64,000 bases of DNA from Sinomonas sp. P10A9 (GTDB lineage Bacteria > Actinomycetota > Actinomycetes > Actinomycetales > Micrococcaceae). Positions within the stretch are counted from its first letter, which is position 1, and the number at the start of each line of letters is the position of its first letter. The stretch spans positions 1,860,001 through 1,924,000 of the forward strand of contig NZ_CP163302.1 in the NCBI RefSeq assembly GCF_041022165.1. Direction: 5' to 3'. The notes beneath the pieces were generated by a model, which saw nothing but the letters and a program-made list of their open reading frames with translations, had not been told where the DNA came from and searched no databases. The position numbers were made by a program, and so were the translations under genes. This document shows positions 9,194 to 16,267 of the stretch, piece by piece.

Positions 9194-9459
9194 GCGCGCA
9201 TGAACGGGGGGACCTCGTGACCGACGTCGTCCGCTACGACGGGGCGCATTCGTTCGGGCTCCCCGAGGATCCGTGCCGTGGCGAACCCTACGTGACCCCG
9301 GCAGTCCTCCAGTCCCCGGGGTCACCCGACCTGCCCGGCGTCGCCGTCTTCACCGAAGGGTTCGGCGGGCTGCGGCTCATCCTCACCCCATCCCAGGCTG
9401 TCCGGCTCGCGGACGACCTCGTAGACCTCATCGAGAGCACCGAAGGAACGATGCCATGA
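9190..9459 (+). CDS. Small hypothetical protein of the element
   Basis: 89 residues from the GTG overlapping the previous stop. A second in-frame GTG at 9217, preceded by GGGGGGA, is an alternative start giving 80 residues. It ends in a helix containing TPSQAVRLADDLVDLIE, a pattern seen in many short actinobacterial phage and island proteins. No function can be assigned. Confidence 0.55.
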   Translation: MSAHERGDLVTDVVRYDGAHSFGLPEDPCRGEPYVTPAVLQSPGSPDLPGVAVFTEGFGGLRLILTPSQAVRLADDLVDLIESTEGTMP

Positions 9460-9785
9460 ACCCCGACCCCAAGGACTGGGCACTCACCGCCCAGCGCCAC
9501 GAGAACATGCTCGCCGCCGGGCTCTTCCACGGCGAGGTCCGCCAGCGGGACCTCCTGCACGCGCTGGACGACATGGCACACGAGCAGCCTGCCGAGCTGC
9601 GCGAGGCGTACCTGCTGCGCATTGCCGCGACCGCCATCACGTTCGAGGCCGCCGTCCTGCGGACCCTCGGCGAAGAGGGTGGAACGGCGTGGCTGGAGGA
9701 GAAGGGCCGCTCCCTCGAACTGCTCGCCCCGCATGTGCGCTTCGAGCCGCCGCCGGACGACGTGGACGACGAGGACGAGCCGTGA
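9456..9785 (+). CDS. Small acidic hypothetical protein of the element
   Basis: 109 residues, ATG overlapping the previous stop. Mostly helical, with a very acidic C-terminus (PPPDDVDDEDEP). It is the last intact member of the overlapping operon that begins at the integrase. No family recognised. Confidence 0.55.
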   Translation: MNPDPKDWALTAQRHENMLAAGLFHGEVRQRDLLHALDDMAHEQPAELREAYLLRIAATAITFEAAVLRTLGEEGGTAWLEEKGRSLELLAPHVRFEPPPDDVDDEDEP

Positions 9786-10110
9786 GCAAGCGCCAGCCCC
9801 CGAGCAGGCCGCGCCGACTGCCGCCACCACCGCCGCCGAGGCGTCCACGGCCACGGGGGCACTGACCAGAAGGCCAAGGCGTGGGACATGTGGCTCGACT
9901 GCCACGACGCACCCAGGATCGAAACTCGGGTTCGCGAAGGCGGATGATCCGACCGACAAAAAGGACGACGCCGCGAGCACTGTCAGGAATTGGCTCCGTC
10001 AAAACCGCAAAGCTGCGGAATTGACGGAGCCCCCCGAGTCGCGGCAGGACTTCGACGTGTGGCAGTTCGCCGCCGCCGAGAGGGACGCCGGGTGGGAAGT
10101 CACTTCCCAC
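9782..10110 (+). pseudogene. Frameshifted remnant resembling a ParB/DNA-methyltransferase linker
   Basis: A GTG overlapping the previous stop opens a frame of only 27 Pro/Arg-rich residues. Conserved-looking sequence then appears in two other frames: KAKAWDMWLDCHDA around 9870-9910, and STVRNWLRQNRKAAELTEPP with SRQDFDVWQFAAAERDAG from about 9978 to 10095. This resembles the helix-turn-helix linker of ParB-like/DNA-methyltransferase proteins of actinobacterial phages, split by a frameshift and missing the catalytic part. The assignment is from pattern memory only. Confidence 0.35.
9992..10031. repeat. Inverted repeat, perfect 11-bp arms
   Basis: Arms GGCTCCGTCAA (9992-10002) and TTGACGGAGCC (10021-10031) are exact reverse complements. 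An inner CCGCA/TGCGG pair gives a nearly continuous 40-base stem-loop. It falls in the degraded remnant after the small-gene operon. Confidence 0.8.
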
Positions 10111-10191
10111 CTCCGGGGCGCGCGAAGTCTGTGGGGGGGGGAGGCTGGGGACTCGGTAATTCAAGATTCTGCATTTTTAGGGGGAGGCTTG

Positions 10192-10222
10192 GATCACTAC
10201 TTGGGGATCCCAAGGAGTGATC
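10192..10222. repeat. Near-perfect 14-bp inverted repeat
   Basis: Arms 10192-10205 (GATCACTACTTGGG) and 10209-10222 (CCCAAGGAGTGATC) are complementary except at one position, around a 3-base centre. An AT-rich patch (ATTCTGCATTTTTAG) lies just upstream. It could be an operator, replication-origin element or hairpin; nothing decides between these. Confidence 0.8.
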
Positions 10223-10510
10223 GAGCCACTGGCCCCGGGGACGTTCCCTGCCGGTGGGCCCGGATCTCGCCCCGCTCCTGCCCTTCCCGGATCCTTGACG
10301 AACCCCCCGGGGGGGGGTGACACGTAGCAGTCAAACCCAGGGACGGGCCCCAGCGAGCACCCCAGCGCACCCCCCGCCAGTCACACCACCCCCATCCCAC
10401 GAGCGCTCCAGGCAGGCGCACAGCCACGCACGCCCGGCACTCCCACCGACCAGCAGGCAGGGAAGATGTCCAACGTCGCCGCCTCGCGTGAACTGGCCAG
10501 CCCTCGAAAG

Positions 10511-10537
10511 GAATTACGCCGCAGTGCGGCGCAATTC
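10511..10537. repeat. Near-perfect 13-bp inverted repeat
   Basis: Arms GAATTACGCCGCA (10511-10523) and TGCGGCGCAATTC (10525-10537) around a single base, one mismatch. The surrounding ~200 bases are less GC-rich than the rest of the window. Confidence 0.8.
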
Positions 10538-10804
10538 TCCAAGAAAGACCTCGGGATCGACCACCGCCGCGCATCTCGGTGGGCCAGAAGGTTTTCATCC
10601 CCGGCAGGCTCAGATTCGTCACGGAATCATGAGGAATGGCACACCCAAAACGACCGGACACAACAAGGACAATTCGCCGAGACGCAACCGGCTACAGCGA
10701 CAGTCACGCACCACGCCAACCCAAGGCCCCCGGGGGGGGTCGTTTTTTTGGGCGCGTGTTCTTCGCGAACCTCTTCGTCTTCCCTTTTCTCTCTCCCCCG
10801 GGGC

Positions 10805-10857
10805 AAAAAATGGATCCGCCCCGGTCGGGCCGTTGGGGGTCGGCTGGCCGGGGCGGA
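10805..10857 (-). terminator. Minus-strand terminator-like hairpin
   Basis: Perfect 10-bp arms TCCGCCCCGG (10815-10824) and CCGGGGCGGA (10848-10857). On the minus strand the stem is followed after four bases by six T (plus-strand A6 at 10805-10810). It would end transcription of the minus-strand helix-turn-helix remnant. Confidence 0.5.
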
Positions 10858-10898
10858 CGCTTCGAGAGTAACGCCGTTCCGTACTGGGCGGGCGGCTT

Positions 10899-11030
10899 GG
10901 ATGCGGGTGCGGTCGTGTCAGGTGTCCCGAAATGGGACACCTGACGGTCGCGGTCAACAGCGCTTTTGCTAACGCCCACAATCGGCGCGATGGCCCGCGC
11001 GGACATGCCCGCGTCATAGAGGGACCCCAC
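10899..11030 (-). pseudogene. Remnant of a helix-turn-helix (ParB/regulator-type) gene
   Basis: On the minus strand, GTG at 11030 opens a frame whose first 40 residues include AGMSARAIAPIVGVSKSAV followed by DRDRQVSHFGTPDT, a clear helix-turn-helix of the kind found in actinobacterial phage ParB-like or regulatory proteins. After about 10899 the frame turns into Pro/Arg-rich sequence unlike any protein, so the gene is probably truncated. A terminator-like hairpin lies just beyond. Confidence 0.35.
10917..10945. repeat. Perfect 12-bp inverted repeat
   Basis: Arms GTCAGGTGTCCC (10917-10928) and GGGACACCTGAC (10934-10945) with a GAAAT loop. It overlaps the helix-turn-helix remnant and could be an operator or a hairpin in the transcript. 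Confidence 0.85.
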
Positions 11031-11314
11031 GGGCCCCCGGAGTAGTCTGGATGCACAACACTTCGGCAGCCGCCGAGGGGCCGTGAGGGCAGCGCGACAC
11101 GCACCCGATGGCATCTCTTCCCGGCTGAGCGGAGCGGGATCCCGCCGATGGTCCGGCAGCGCGTGACGCACCGGGCCGCAGCGCCGCCGATGGCCTCGCG
11201 AGCCGTCAGGGATTGGCGCCAAGGCACGGCCCGCAGGCCCGCAGCCACCCATCCATCCACGGGCGGTTCGCGCCTTGTCGGGCCGCCTGCTCCGTTGCAG
11301 GAGATGAATCACCA

Positions 11315-12538
11315 ATGTCCGCTCTCATCGAAGAGTTCGTCGCGAAGCGGGAGGCGTGCATCGCGGACGCCCGCGCCATCGTCGATGCCGCCGAGCGGCA
11401 GCACCGCAGCCTCACCACCTCGGAGGACGAGAGGTTCGCGCAGCTGCTCGCCGACGCCGACACCTACCGGAGCCAGGCGGAGAAGTTCCAGGGGTTCCGC
11501 GACCAGGCCGACGCCGCCGGGAACTTCTACGCGCAGCTCGGGCACCGTTCCGGGCCCGGGAACGACGAGATCAGCGACAAGTTCCGCGAGGTCATCCGCT
11601 CCAACAGCCGCGAGCCCATCGAGGTCCGGGACACGTCCCGCCGGACCATCTCCCAGCCGGGCATCGAGCTGCGCGCCCTGTCCACGTCCACGGCCACCCT
11701 GCGCCCGACGAACATGTACAGGACCATCGTCGAGTCGATGACGGAGACCAGCGCCGTGCTGAGGGCAGGGGCGACCCTGCTCACGACGGACGACGGCGGG
11801 CCCCTCGTGGTGCCCCGCTCGACCGGGTTCTCCACCGCCGCCATCGTCGCCGAGGGCGGCGCCATCGGGCTCTCCGACCCGACGCTGGGCTCCGTGACGC
11901 TCGGCTCCTACAAGTACGGCGTGCTCGTCCAGGTGAGCTACGAGCTGCTCCAGGACACCTCGGTGGACCTCGCCGCGTATCTGGGCCGGGAGACCGGCAC
12001 GGCCATCGGGATCGCGCTCGGGAACCACCTGATCAACGGCACCGGCACGGGCCAGCCGCGCGGGGTGATCCTCGACGCCACGGTGGGGGTGACCGGGCCG
12101 ACCGGCACCGCGACGACGCTCGGGGCGCAGGGCACCGCCGGGCAGGGCGCGGATCTGCTCAACAACCTCGTGGGGTCCGTGGCCGAGCCGTACGCGACCT
12201 CGCGGGCGTCGGCGTTCCTGCTCCGCAACGCGTCCCTGACCCTCGTCAGGAACCTGAAGACGACGCAGGGCGACCTCGTCGGCCCGCAGTACATCGCCAC
12301 GTCCCCGTCCCCGTTCTACGTGGACCCGAACGTCCCGGCGATGGCCGCCAACGCCAAGTCCGTCCTCTACGGCGACTGGTCCCGGTATTTCGTCCGGTTC
12401 CAGAATGGGATCAGGTTCGAGCGCTCCGACGACTACGCCTTCAACACGGACCAGGTCACCTTCCGGGCGCTGCTGCGGGCGGACGGCGCGCTGATCGACA
12501 CGAGCGCGGTCAAGTGGTTCGCGAACAGCGCAACATGA
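11315..12538 (+). CDS. HK97-family phage major capsid protein
   Basis: 407 residues, the usual length of an uncleaved HK97-fold major capsid protein. Residues 1-70 form an alpha-helical, charged scaffolding (delta) region rich in Glu/Ala. The shell domain starts around residue 110 (ISQPGIELRALSTSTATL). Typical segments follow: VLRAGATLL, FSTAAIVAEGGAIGLSDPTLG (the strained E-loop/P-domain region), VSYELLQDTSVDLAAYL, and the late NGIRFERSDDYAFNTDQVTFRA. ATG at 11315 is preferred over upstream in-frame codons (open back to 11213) because of AGGAG near 11300 and the expected N-terminus. No protease to remove the scaffold domain is encoded nearby. Confidence 0.92.
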   Translation: MSALIEEFVAKREACIADARAIVDAAERQHRSLTTSEDERFAQLLADADTYRSQAEKFQGFRDQADAAGNFYAQLGHRSGPGNDEISDKFREVIRSNSREPIEVRDTSRRTISQPGIELRALSTSTATLRPTNMYRTIVESMTETSAVLRAGATLLTTDDGGPLVVPRSTGFSTAAIVAEGGAIGLSDPTLGSVTLGSYKYGVLVQVSYELLQDTSVDLAAYLGRETGTAIGIALGNHLINGTGTGQPRGVILDATVGVTGPTGTATTLGAQGTAGQGADLLNNLVGSVAEPYATSRASAFLLRNASLTLVRNLKTTQGDLVGPQYIATSPSPFYVDPNVPAMAANAKSVLYGDWSRYFVRFQNGIRFERSDDYAFNTDQVTFRALLRADGALIDTSAVKWFANSAT

Positions 12539-12755
12539 TCGCCTGAGAGTGCGGCGTCAACGTCACCCCGGGCGGCATGTTTCCTCCTCCTAAATGGGGC
12601 CGTCCGGGGATCGATGGCGTGGATGGGCCTGTTGTGCGGCCTGTGTGAAGCGCCAGCGCCGCCACCGCGACCCCCCTCCCCGACCCCCTGCATCGGGTCC
12701 GTGGGAGGGCGGGCCGCCACCCAGAACCTCTGAAACAGCCCCCAGGAGGGCAGCC

Positions 12756-13058
12756 ATGGCCCGTACGACGACGAAGACGGTCCGGATGACCGTTCACATC
12801 TCCGGGGTCCGCTGGGGCCCTGACGGGCCCGCAGAGTGGCCCGACGCCGGTGGCACCGTCGAGCTGCCCCGAGCCGAGGCCCTCGACCTCATCGCCGCCG
12901 GACACGCCGAGGACCCCGACGCCGTGGTACTAAAGGCCGCGCCCGAACCGAGGCGGAAGGCACCCGTGGGACGGAAGGCCATCAGGCCTCTCGTGAAGGG
13001 AGCTGCTCAGCAAAGAGGGGCCCCTTGGACAGAAAGCCGTCCCGGGGGCCCCTTCTGA
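12756..13058 (+). CDS. Small protein downstream of capsid gene, possible virion protein
   Basis: 100 residues, ATG preceded by AGGAGG (about 12743-12748). The first half reads as a compact domain with GVRWGPDGPAEWPDAGGTVE then LPRAEALDLIAAGHAED. This pattern, a strand followed by eA..Li.aGhAe, is common in short phage proteins that follow the capsid gene. The second half is basic and Pro-rich. It is 217 bases from the capsid gene; that gap holds no recognised feature. Confidence 0.6.
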   Translation: MARTTTKTVRMTVHISGVRWGPDGPAEWPDAGGTVELPRAEALDLIAAGHAEDPDAVVLKAAPEPRRKAPVGRKAIRPLVKGAAQQRGAPWTESRPGGPF

Positions 13059-13065
13059 TGCACGC

Positions 13066-13293
13066 TCAAAGAGGTGGCATCGAATACTTCTCTGCCGTGC
13101 TCCTGAACACCTCGCACGGCCAACGTTGTCCGCAACTCGCGCACGTGCCCGGCTGGAAGCTGCCACGGGTCGAGTGCATAGTTGCGAATGTCAGGTCCGT
13201 CTCCGCATCCATGTTCGGGACGATGGATCCCGAGCCCTGTGCCCGAATCCGCTTAAGCAGTTCCGACCGGTACGCCTCAACGTCTACGCTCAT
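13066..13293 (-). CDS. Small Cys-containing protein at the right end of the element
   Basis: 75 residues on the minus strand, starting MSVDVEAYRSELLKRIRA, with a CASCGQRWPCEVFRS motif that looks like a zinc-binding CxxC plus a third Cys. Similar short proteins with CGQxWPC occur in actinobacterial genomes without known function. ATG at 13293 is chosen because the upstream in-frame part is not protein-like. It is convergent with the preceding small gene (7-base gap) and lies 176 bases from attR, so it is probably element-borne. Confidence 0.6.
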   Translation of the reverse strand: MSVDVEAYRSELLKRIRAQGSGSIVPNMDAETDLTFATMHSTRGSFQPGTCASCGQRWPCEVFRSTAEKYSMPPL

Positions 13294-13468
13294 ACCTGCA
13301 ACAGTAGGCGATGGTTCAATTTCTTCCTCGCCACGGCACACCGAGGCTCTCTACTTCTTCTGTGAGACCTTGGAGTCAGTCCAGGATATTTCACCCAACA
13401 GCGTCCTATCCGGGTAGCTGGAACTACCGGGATTGAGGGGACTTTGCACAGCGTTCAGGCGGCTAGAG

Positions 13469-13489
13469 TGCGCGACTACCTGGACTGAG
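13469..13489 (+). repeat. attR core repeat
   Basis: Right copy of the 21-bp element boundary repeat, still encoding RDYLD and a TGA in the sigA sense but with no sigA upstream. It differs from attL at one base (G13482). It is followed after five bases by a strong terminator hairpin that probably belonged to sigA before insertion. Confidence 0.85.
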
Positions 13490-13494
13490 TCAGG

Positions 13495-13542
13495 CACGTG
13501 AGAGGGCCCGGACACCTTCGGGTGTCCGGGCCCTCTCACGTG
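13495..13542. terminator. Strong hairpin, probably the original sigA terminator
   Basis: Perfect 22-bp arms (13495-13516 and 13521-13542, starting CACGTGAGAGGGCCCGG) around a TTCG tetraloop. It lies six bases after the attR copy of the sigA stop codon. In the uninterrupted chromosome it would directly follow sigA. It can also serve the convergent DUF7455 gene. No long T-run follows, which is usual for actinobacterial terminators. Confidence 0.8.
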
Positions 13543-13592
13543 GTGCTTCAGCGGGACGCTCGCCCGCGGCGAGTTCGGCCCTCTTCGCTCAA

Positions 13593-13814
13593 TCAGTCCT
13601 CGGCAAGCGCGACCTTGTCGGTCAGCCGGCTCGACTCGTCGTGCCACATCGATGCCAGCGGACGCAGGGTCGGCTCGACAGCGCGGGCGTGGTGGGCGCA
13701 GAACTGGAGTGCTCCACCCGATGCTTCCAGGACCACCCGCACATAGGCTTGGGCGCCACAGCGGTCGCAGCGGTCAATGGCGGTCAGGGTGGGATCCGCG
13801 AGTGCTGCAGTCAT
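13593..13814 (-). CDS. DUF7455 family small zinc-ribbon-like protein
   Basis: 73 residues: after a short leader comes DRCDRCGAQAYVRV, then FCAHHAR and ASMWHDESSRL. This is the conserved Cys/His pattern of a small actinobacterial family (DUF7455) commonly found between sigA and the topoisomerase IV/gyrase B-type gene. ATG at 13814 has an ideal AAGGAGG about 6 bases upstream; the longer open frame to 13970 is not needed. It probably binds one zinc ion. Function unknown. Confidence 0.85.
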   Translation of the reverse strand: MTAALADPTLTAIDRCDRCGAQAYVRVVLEASGGALQFCAHHARAVEPTLRPLASMWHDESSRLTDKVALAED

Positions 13815-14107
13815 CTCAGCCTCCTTAGCTCTTTCACCGGGTGCTGGTACACGGTTCATTACATCTAACACCGGCACACCGCGGTTTTCTGCCAAGGATC
13901 CGCAACTTTCGCTCGCGGCGTATTGCAGTTCGGACACAGCCTGGGCGACGTCGGCCACGGTTCCATGCACACCGAGAGCCGCTGCCGATAACTGGCGGGC
14001 GGCGGACTAATCTTGCTCTGTACCCTGTCAAGACCACTGGGCCGGCCCGCACAGCACAGCGCTGCCCGCCAGCCCGCAACAGCACCACCCGAAGGAGTCC
14101 CGCGCGC
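13815..14107. other. Divergent intergenic region DUF7455-parE
   Basis: 293 bases between divergent genes that must hold both promoters. Only the ribosome-binding sites (AAGGAGG before the DUF7455 gene, GAAGGAG before parE) are clear; no operator or RNA motif was recognised. Confidence 0.4.
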
Positions 14108-16213
14108 GTGACACCGAGTTCTGAATACACCGCCCGGCACCTGTCCGTCCTCGAGGGACTCGAGGCCGTTCGCAAGCGGCCAGGGATGTACATCGGTTCG
14201 ACCGACTCGCGCGGCCTCATGCACTGCCTGTGGGAGGTCATCGACAACTCGGTCGACGAGGCTCTCGCCGGGTTCGGCCACGAGATTGCCGTCATCCTCC
14301 ATGCGGACGGCTCTGTTGAGGTGCACGACGACGGCCGCGGCATCCCAGTCGACATCGAGCCCAAGACCGGCCTGAGCGGCGTCGAGGTCGTGTACACGAA
14401 GCTGCACGCCGGTGGAAAGTTCGGCGGCGGCTCCTACACGGCGTCGGGCGGTCTCCACGGCGTGGGGGCCTCGGTCGTCAACGCGCTGTCGGCCCGGCTC
14501 GACGTCCAGGTGGACCGCGGCGGGAAGACGTACCAGATGTCGTTCCGGCGCGGCGAGCCCGGCCGGTTCAAGGACGCGGCCCGACCCGGCCCGGACGCGC
14601 CCTTCGAGCCGTTCGTCAACGACTCCGTGCTCGACGTGGTCGGCAAGGCGAAGCGGGGCGTGACGGGCACCCGTGTGCGGTACTGGGCGGATCGTCAGAT
14701 CTTCACGCCGGATGCGAAGTTCTCCTACGACGACCTCGCGAACCGCGCCCGCCAGACCTCGTTCCTCGTGCCCGGCCTGCGGATCACCGTCCGCGACGAG
14801 CGCGGGCTGCCGGGAACGCCGGGCGCCGAGGGGCCGCATGAGGAGGTGTTCCACCATGATGGCGGCATCTCCGAGTTCGTCGAATACCTCGCCATCGACG
14901 CGCCGGTCACTGACGTCTGGCGGCTCCATGGCACCGGGACGTTCTCCGAGACGGTTCCCGTGCTCGACGAGCAGGGGCACTCGCGCATCGCCGAGGTCGA
15001 ACGCTCGTGCGAAGTCGACGTCGCCCTGCGCTGGGGGGTTGGGTACGACACGGCGCTGCGCACGTTCGTCAACATCATCGCGACCCCCAAGGGGGGCACC
15101 CACCAGGCCGGCTTCGAGGCCGCGATCCTGAAGGTGTTCCGCAAGTCCGTCGAGGCCAACGCGCGCAAGCTCAAGGTGGGCAACGACAAGATCGAGAAGG
15201 ACGACGTCCTCGCCGGCATGACGGCCGTCCTCACCGTGCGGCTCGCCGAGCCCCAGTTCGAGGGCCAGACGAAGGAGATCCTGGGCACGCCCGCGGTCCG
15301 CCAGATCGTCTCACGCGTGGTCGAGAAGGAGCTTGGCGCCAAGCTTTCCTCGACCGCGCGCGGCGACAAGAACCAGAGCGCCGTGCTCCTGGAGAAGGTC
15401 GTCAACGAGATGAAGTCGCGCATCACCGCGCGGGTCCACAAGGAGACGCAGCGGCGCAAGACGGCGCTCGAGACCTCGACGCTGCCGGCGAAGCTCATCG
15501 ATTGCCGCACCGACGACACGGCCCGCTCCGAGCTGTTCATCGTAGAGGGCGACTCGGCGCTCGGTACTGCCCGGCACGCGCGCTCGAGCGAGTTCCAGGC
15601 CCTCCTGCCGATCCGGGGCAAGATCCTCAACGTCCAGAAGGCATCGGTGGGGGACATGCTCTCCAACGCCGAGTGCGCTGCGCTCATCCAGGTGGTCGGC
15701 GCCGGCTCCGGGCGGAGCTTCGACATCGACGTGGCCCGATACGGCCGCGTGATCCTCATGACCGATGCCGACGTTGACGGCGCGCATATCCGCACGCTGC
15801 TGCTCACCCTGTTCTTCCGGTACATGCGTCCCATGGTCGAGGCCGGGCGCGTGTTCGCTGCCGTCCCCCCGCTGCACCGCGTCGAGGTCGTCAACCCCGG
15901 CTCGAAGCCGAACGAGATGGTCTACACGTACTCGGACGCCGAGCTCCACCGCGTTCTGGCGCGTCTCGAGGCCGAGGGGCGCAAGCACAAGGAGCCCCCG
16001 CAGCGCTACAAGGGCCTCGGCGAGATGGATGCGGACCAGCTCGCGGAGACCACGATGGACCCCCGGCATCGCAGCCTGCGGCGCGTGACGATCGAGAGTG
16101 CCCAGCGCGCCGAGGAGGTGTTCGAGCTGCTCATGGGCTCGGACGTGGCCCCGCGCAAGGACTTCATCGTGACCGGCAGCGGCCAGCTCGATCGTGAGCG
16201 GATCGACGCGTAG
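14108..16213 (+). CDS. parE: DNA topoisomerase IV subunit B (GyrB/ParE family)
   Basis: 701 residues. The ATPase subunit that pairs with the ParC-type subunit at 24873-27446 to pass DNA strands and decatenate chromosomes. GHKL motifs: VIDNSVDEAL (about 41-50), DDGRGIP, GLHGVGASVVNALS. The TOPRIM domain shows EGDSALG near 480 and DADVDGAH near 552, the ParE-like variant of the GyrB EGDSAGG motif. The frame is open upstream, but GTG at 14108 with GAAGGAG in front gives the normal N-terminus (SEYTARHLSVLEGLEAVRKR). A second gyrase pair is expected elsewhere in the genome. Confidence 0.92.
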   Translation: MTPSSEYTARHLSVLEGLEAVRKRPGMYIGSTDSRGLMHCLWEVIDNSVDEALAGFGHEIAVILHADGSVEVHDDGRGIPVDIEPKTGLSGVEVVYTKLHAGGKFGGGSYTASGGLHGVGASVVNALSARLDVQVDRGGKTYQMSFRRGEPGRFKDAARPGPDAPFEPFVNDSVLDVVGKAKRGVTGTRVRYWADRQIFTPDAKFSYDDLANRARQTSFLVPGLRITVRDERGLPGTPGAEGPHEEVFHHDGGISEFVEYLAIDAPVTDVWRLHGTGTFSETVPVLDEQGHSRIAEVERSCEVDVALRWGVGYDTALRTFVNIIATPKGGTHQAGFEAAILKVFRKSVEANARKLKVGNDKIEKDDVLAGMTAVLTVRLAEPQFEGQTKEILGTPAVRQIVSRVVEKELGAKLSSTARGDKNQSAVLLEKVVNEMKSRITARVHKETQRRKTALETSTLPAKLIDCRTDDTARSELFIVEGDSALGTARHARSSEFQALLPIRGKILNVQKASVGDMLSNAECAALIQVVGAGSGRSFDIDVARYGRVILMTDADVDGAHIRTLLLTLFFRYMRPMVEAGRVFAAVPPLHRVEVVNPGSKPNEMVYTYSDAELHRVLARLEAEGRKHKEPPQRYKGLGEMDADQLAETTMDPRHRSLRRVTIESAQRAEEVFELLMGSDVAPRKDFIVTGSGQLDRERIDA

Positions 16214-16267
16214 CGCGACGGGCCTCGCCTGAGTGCGTCGCGCCTGAGGACCTCGCGCGACGGGGCG

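Larger units (their letters stand above)
9866..11314. other. Gene-poor structured region of the element
   Basis: About 1.45 kb between the small-gene operon and the capsid gene with no intact gene I can support. It holds the end of a frameshifted remnant, homopolymer G/C runs (10131-10140, 10306-10318, 10727-10739), four long inverted repeats, a minus-strand terminator-like hairpin and a minus-strand helix-turn-helix remnant. Open frames on both strands (for example 10466-10972 plus) have unnatural composition and no credible start signals. It may combine decayed genes with an origin, packaging or regulatory function. Confidence 0.5.
5493..13489 (+). mobile_element. sigA-integrated satellite-like/phiRv-like element
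   Basis: An ~8-kb element lies between two 21-bp direct repeats (5493-5513 and 13469-13489, one mismatch) that both encode the C-terminal end of SigA. Just inside the left repeat is a tyrosine integrase. It is followed by a compact run of overlapping small genes including a RepA-like AAA ATPase, a gene-poor region rich in inverted repeats, an HK97-type major capsid protein, a small virion-like protein, and one minus-strand gene at the right end. No terminase, portal, prohead protease, tail or lysis gene is present. The gene content recalls the phiRv1/phiRv2 elements of M. tuberculosis and phage satellites. Some stretches look decayed, so mobility is unproven. Confidence 0.85.

Noticed and set aside
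10724..10749. Plus-strand terminator (G/C run followed by T7)
   Set aside because: The stem would be only a few C-G pairs without a proper loop; more likely a homopolymer tract.
10466..10972. Plus-strand frame of 168 codons in the element
   Set aside because: Composition changes abruptly to Ser/Arg-rich, it crosses two inverted repeats, no family resemblance and poor ribosome-binding spacing. Overlaps another equally open frame (10317-10871).
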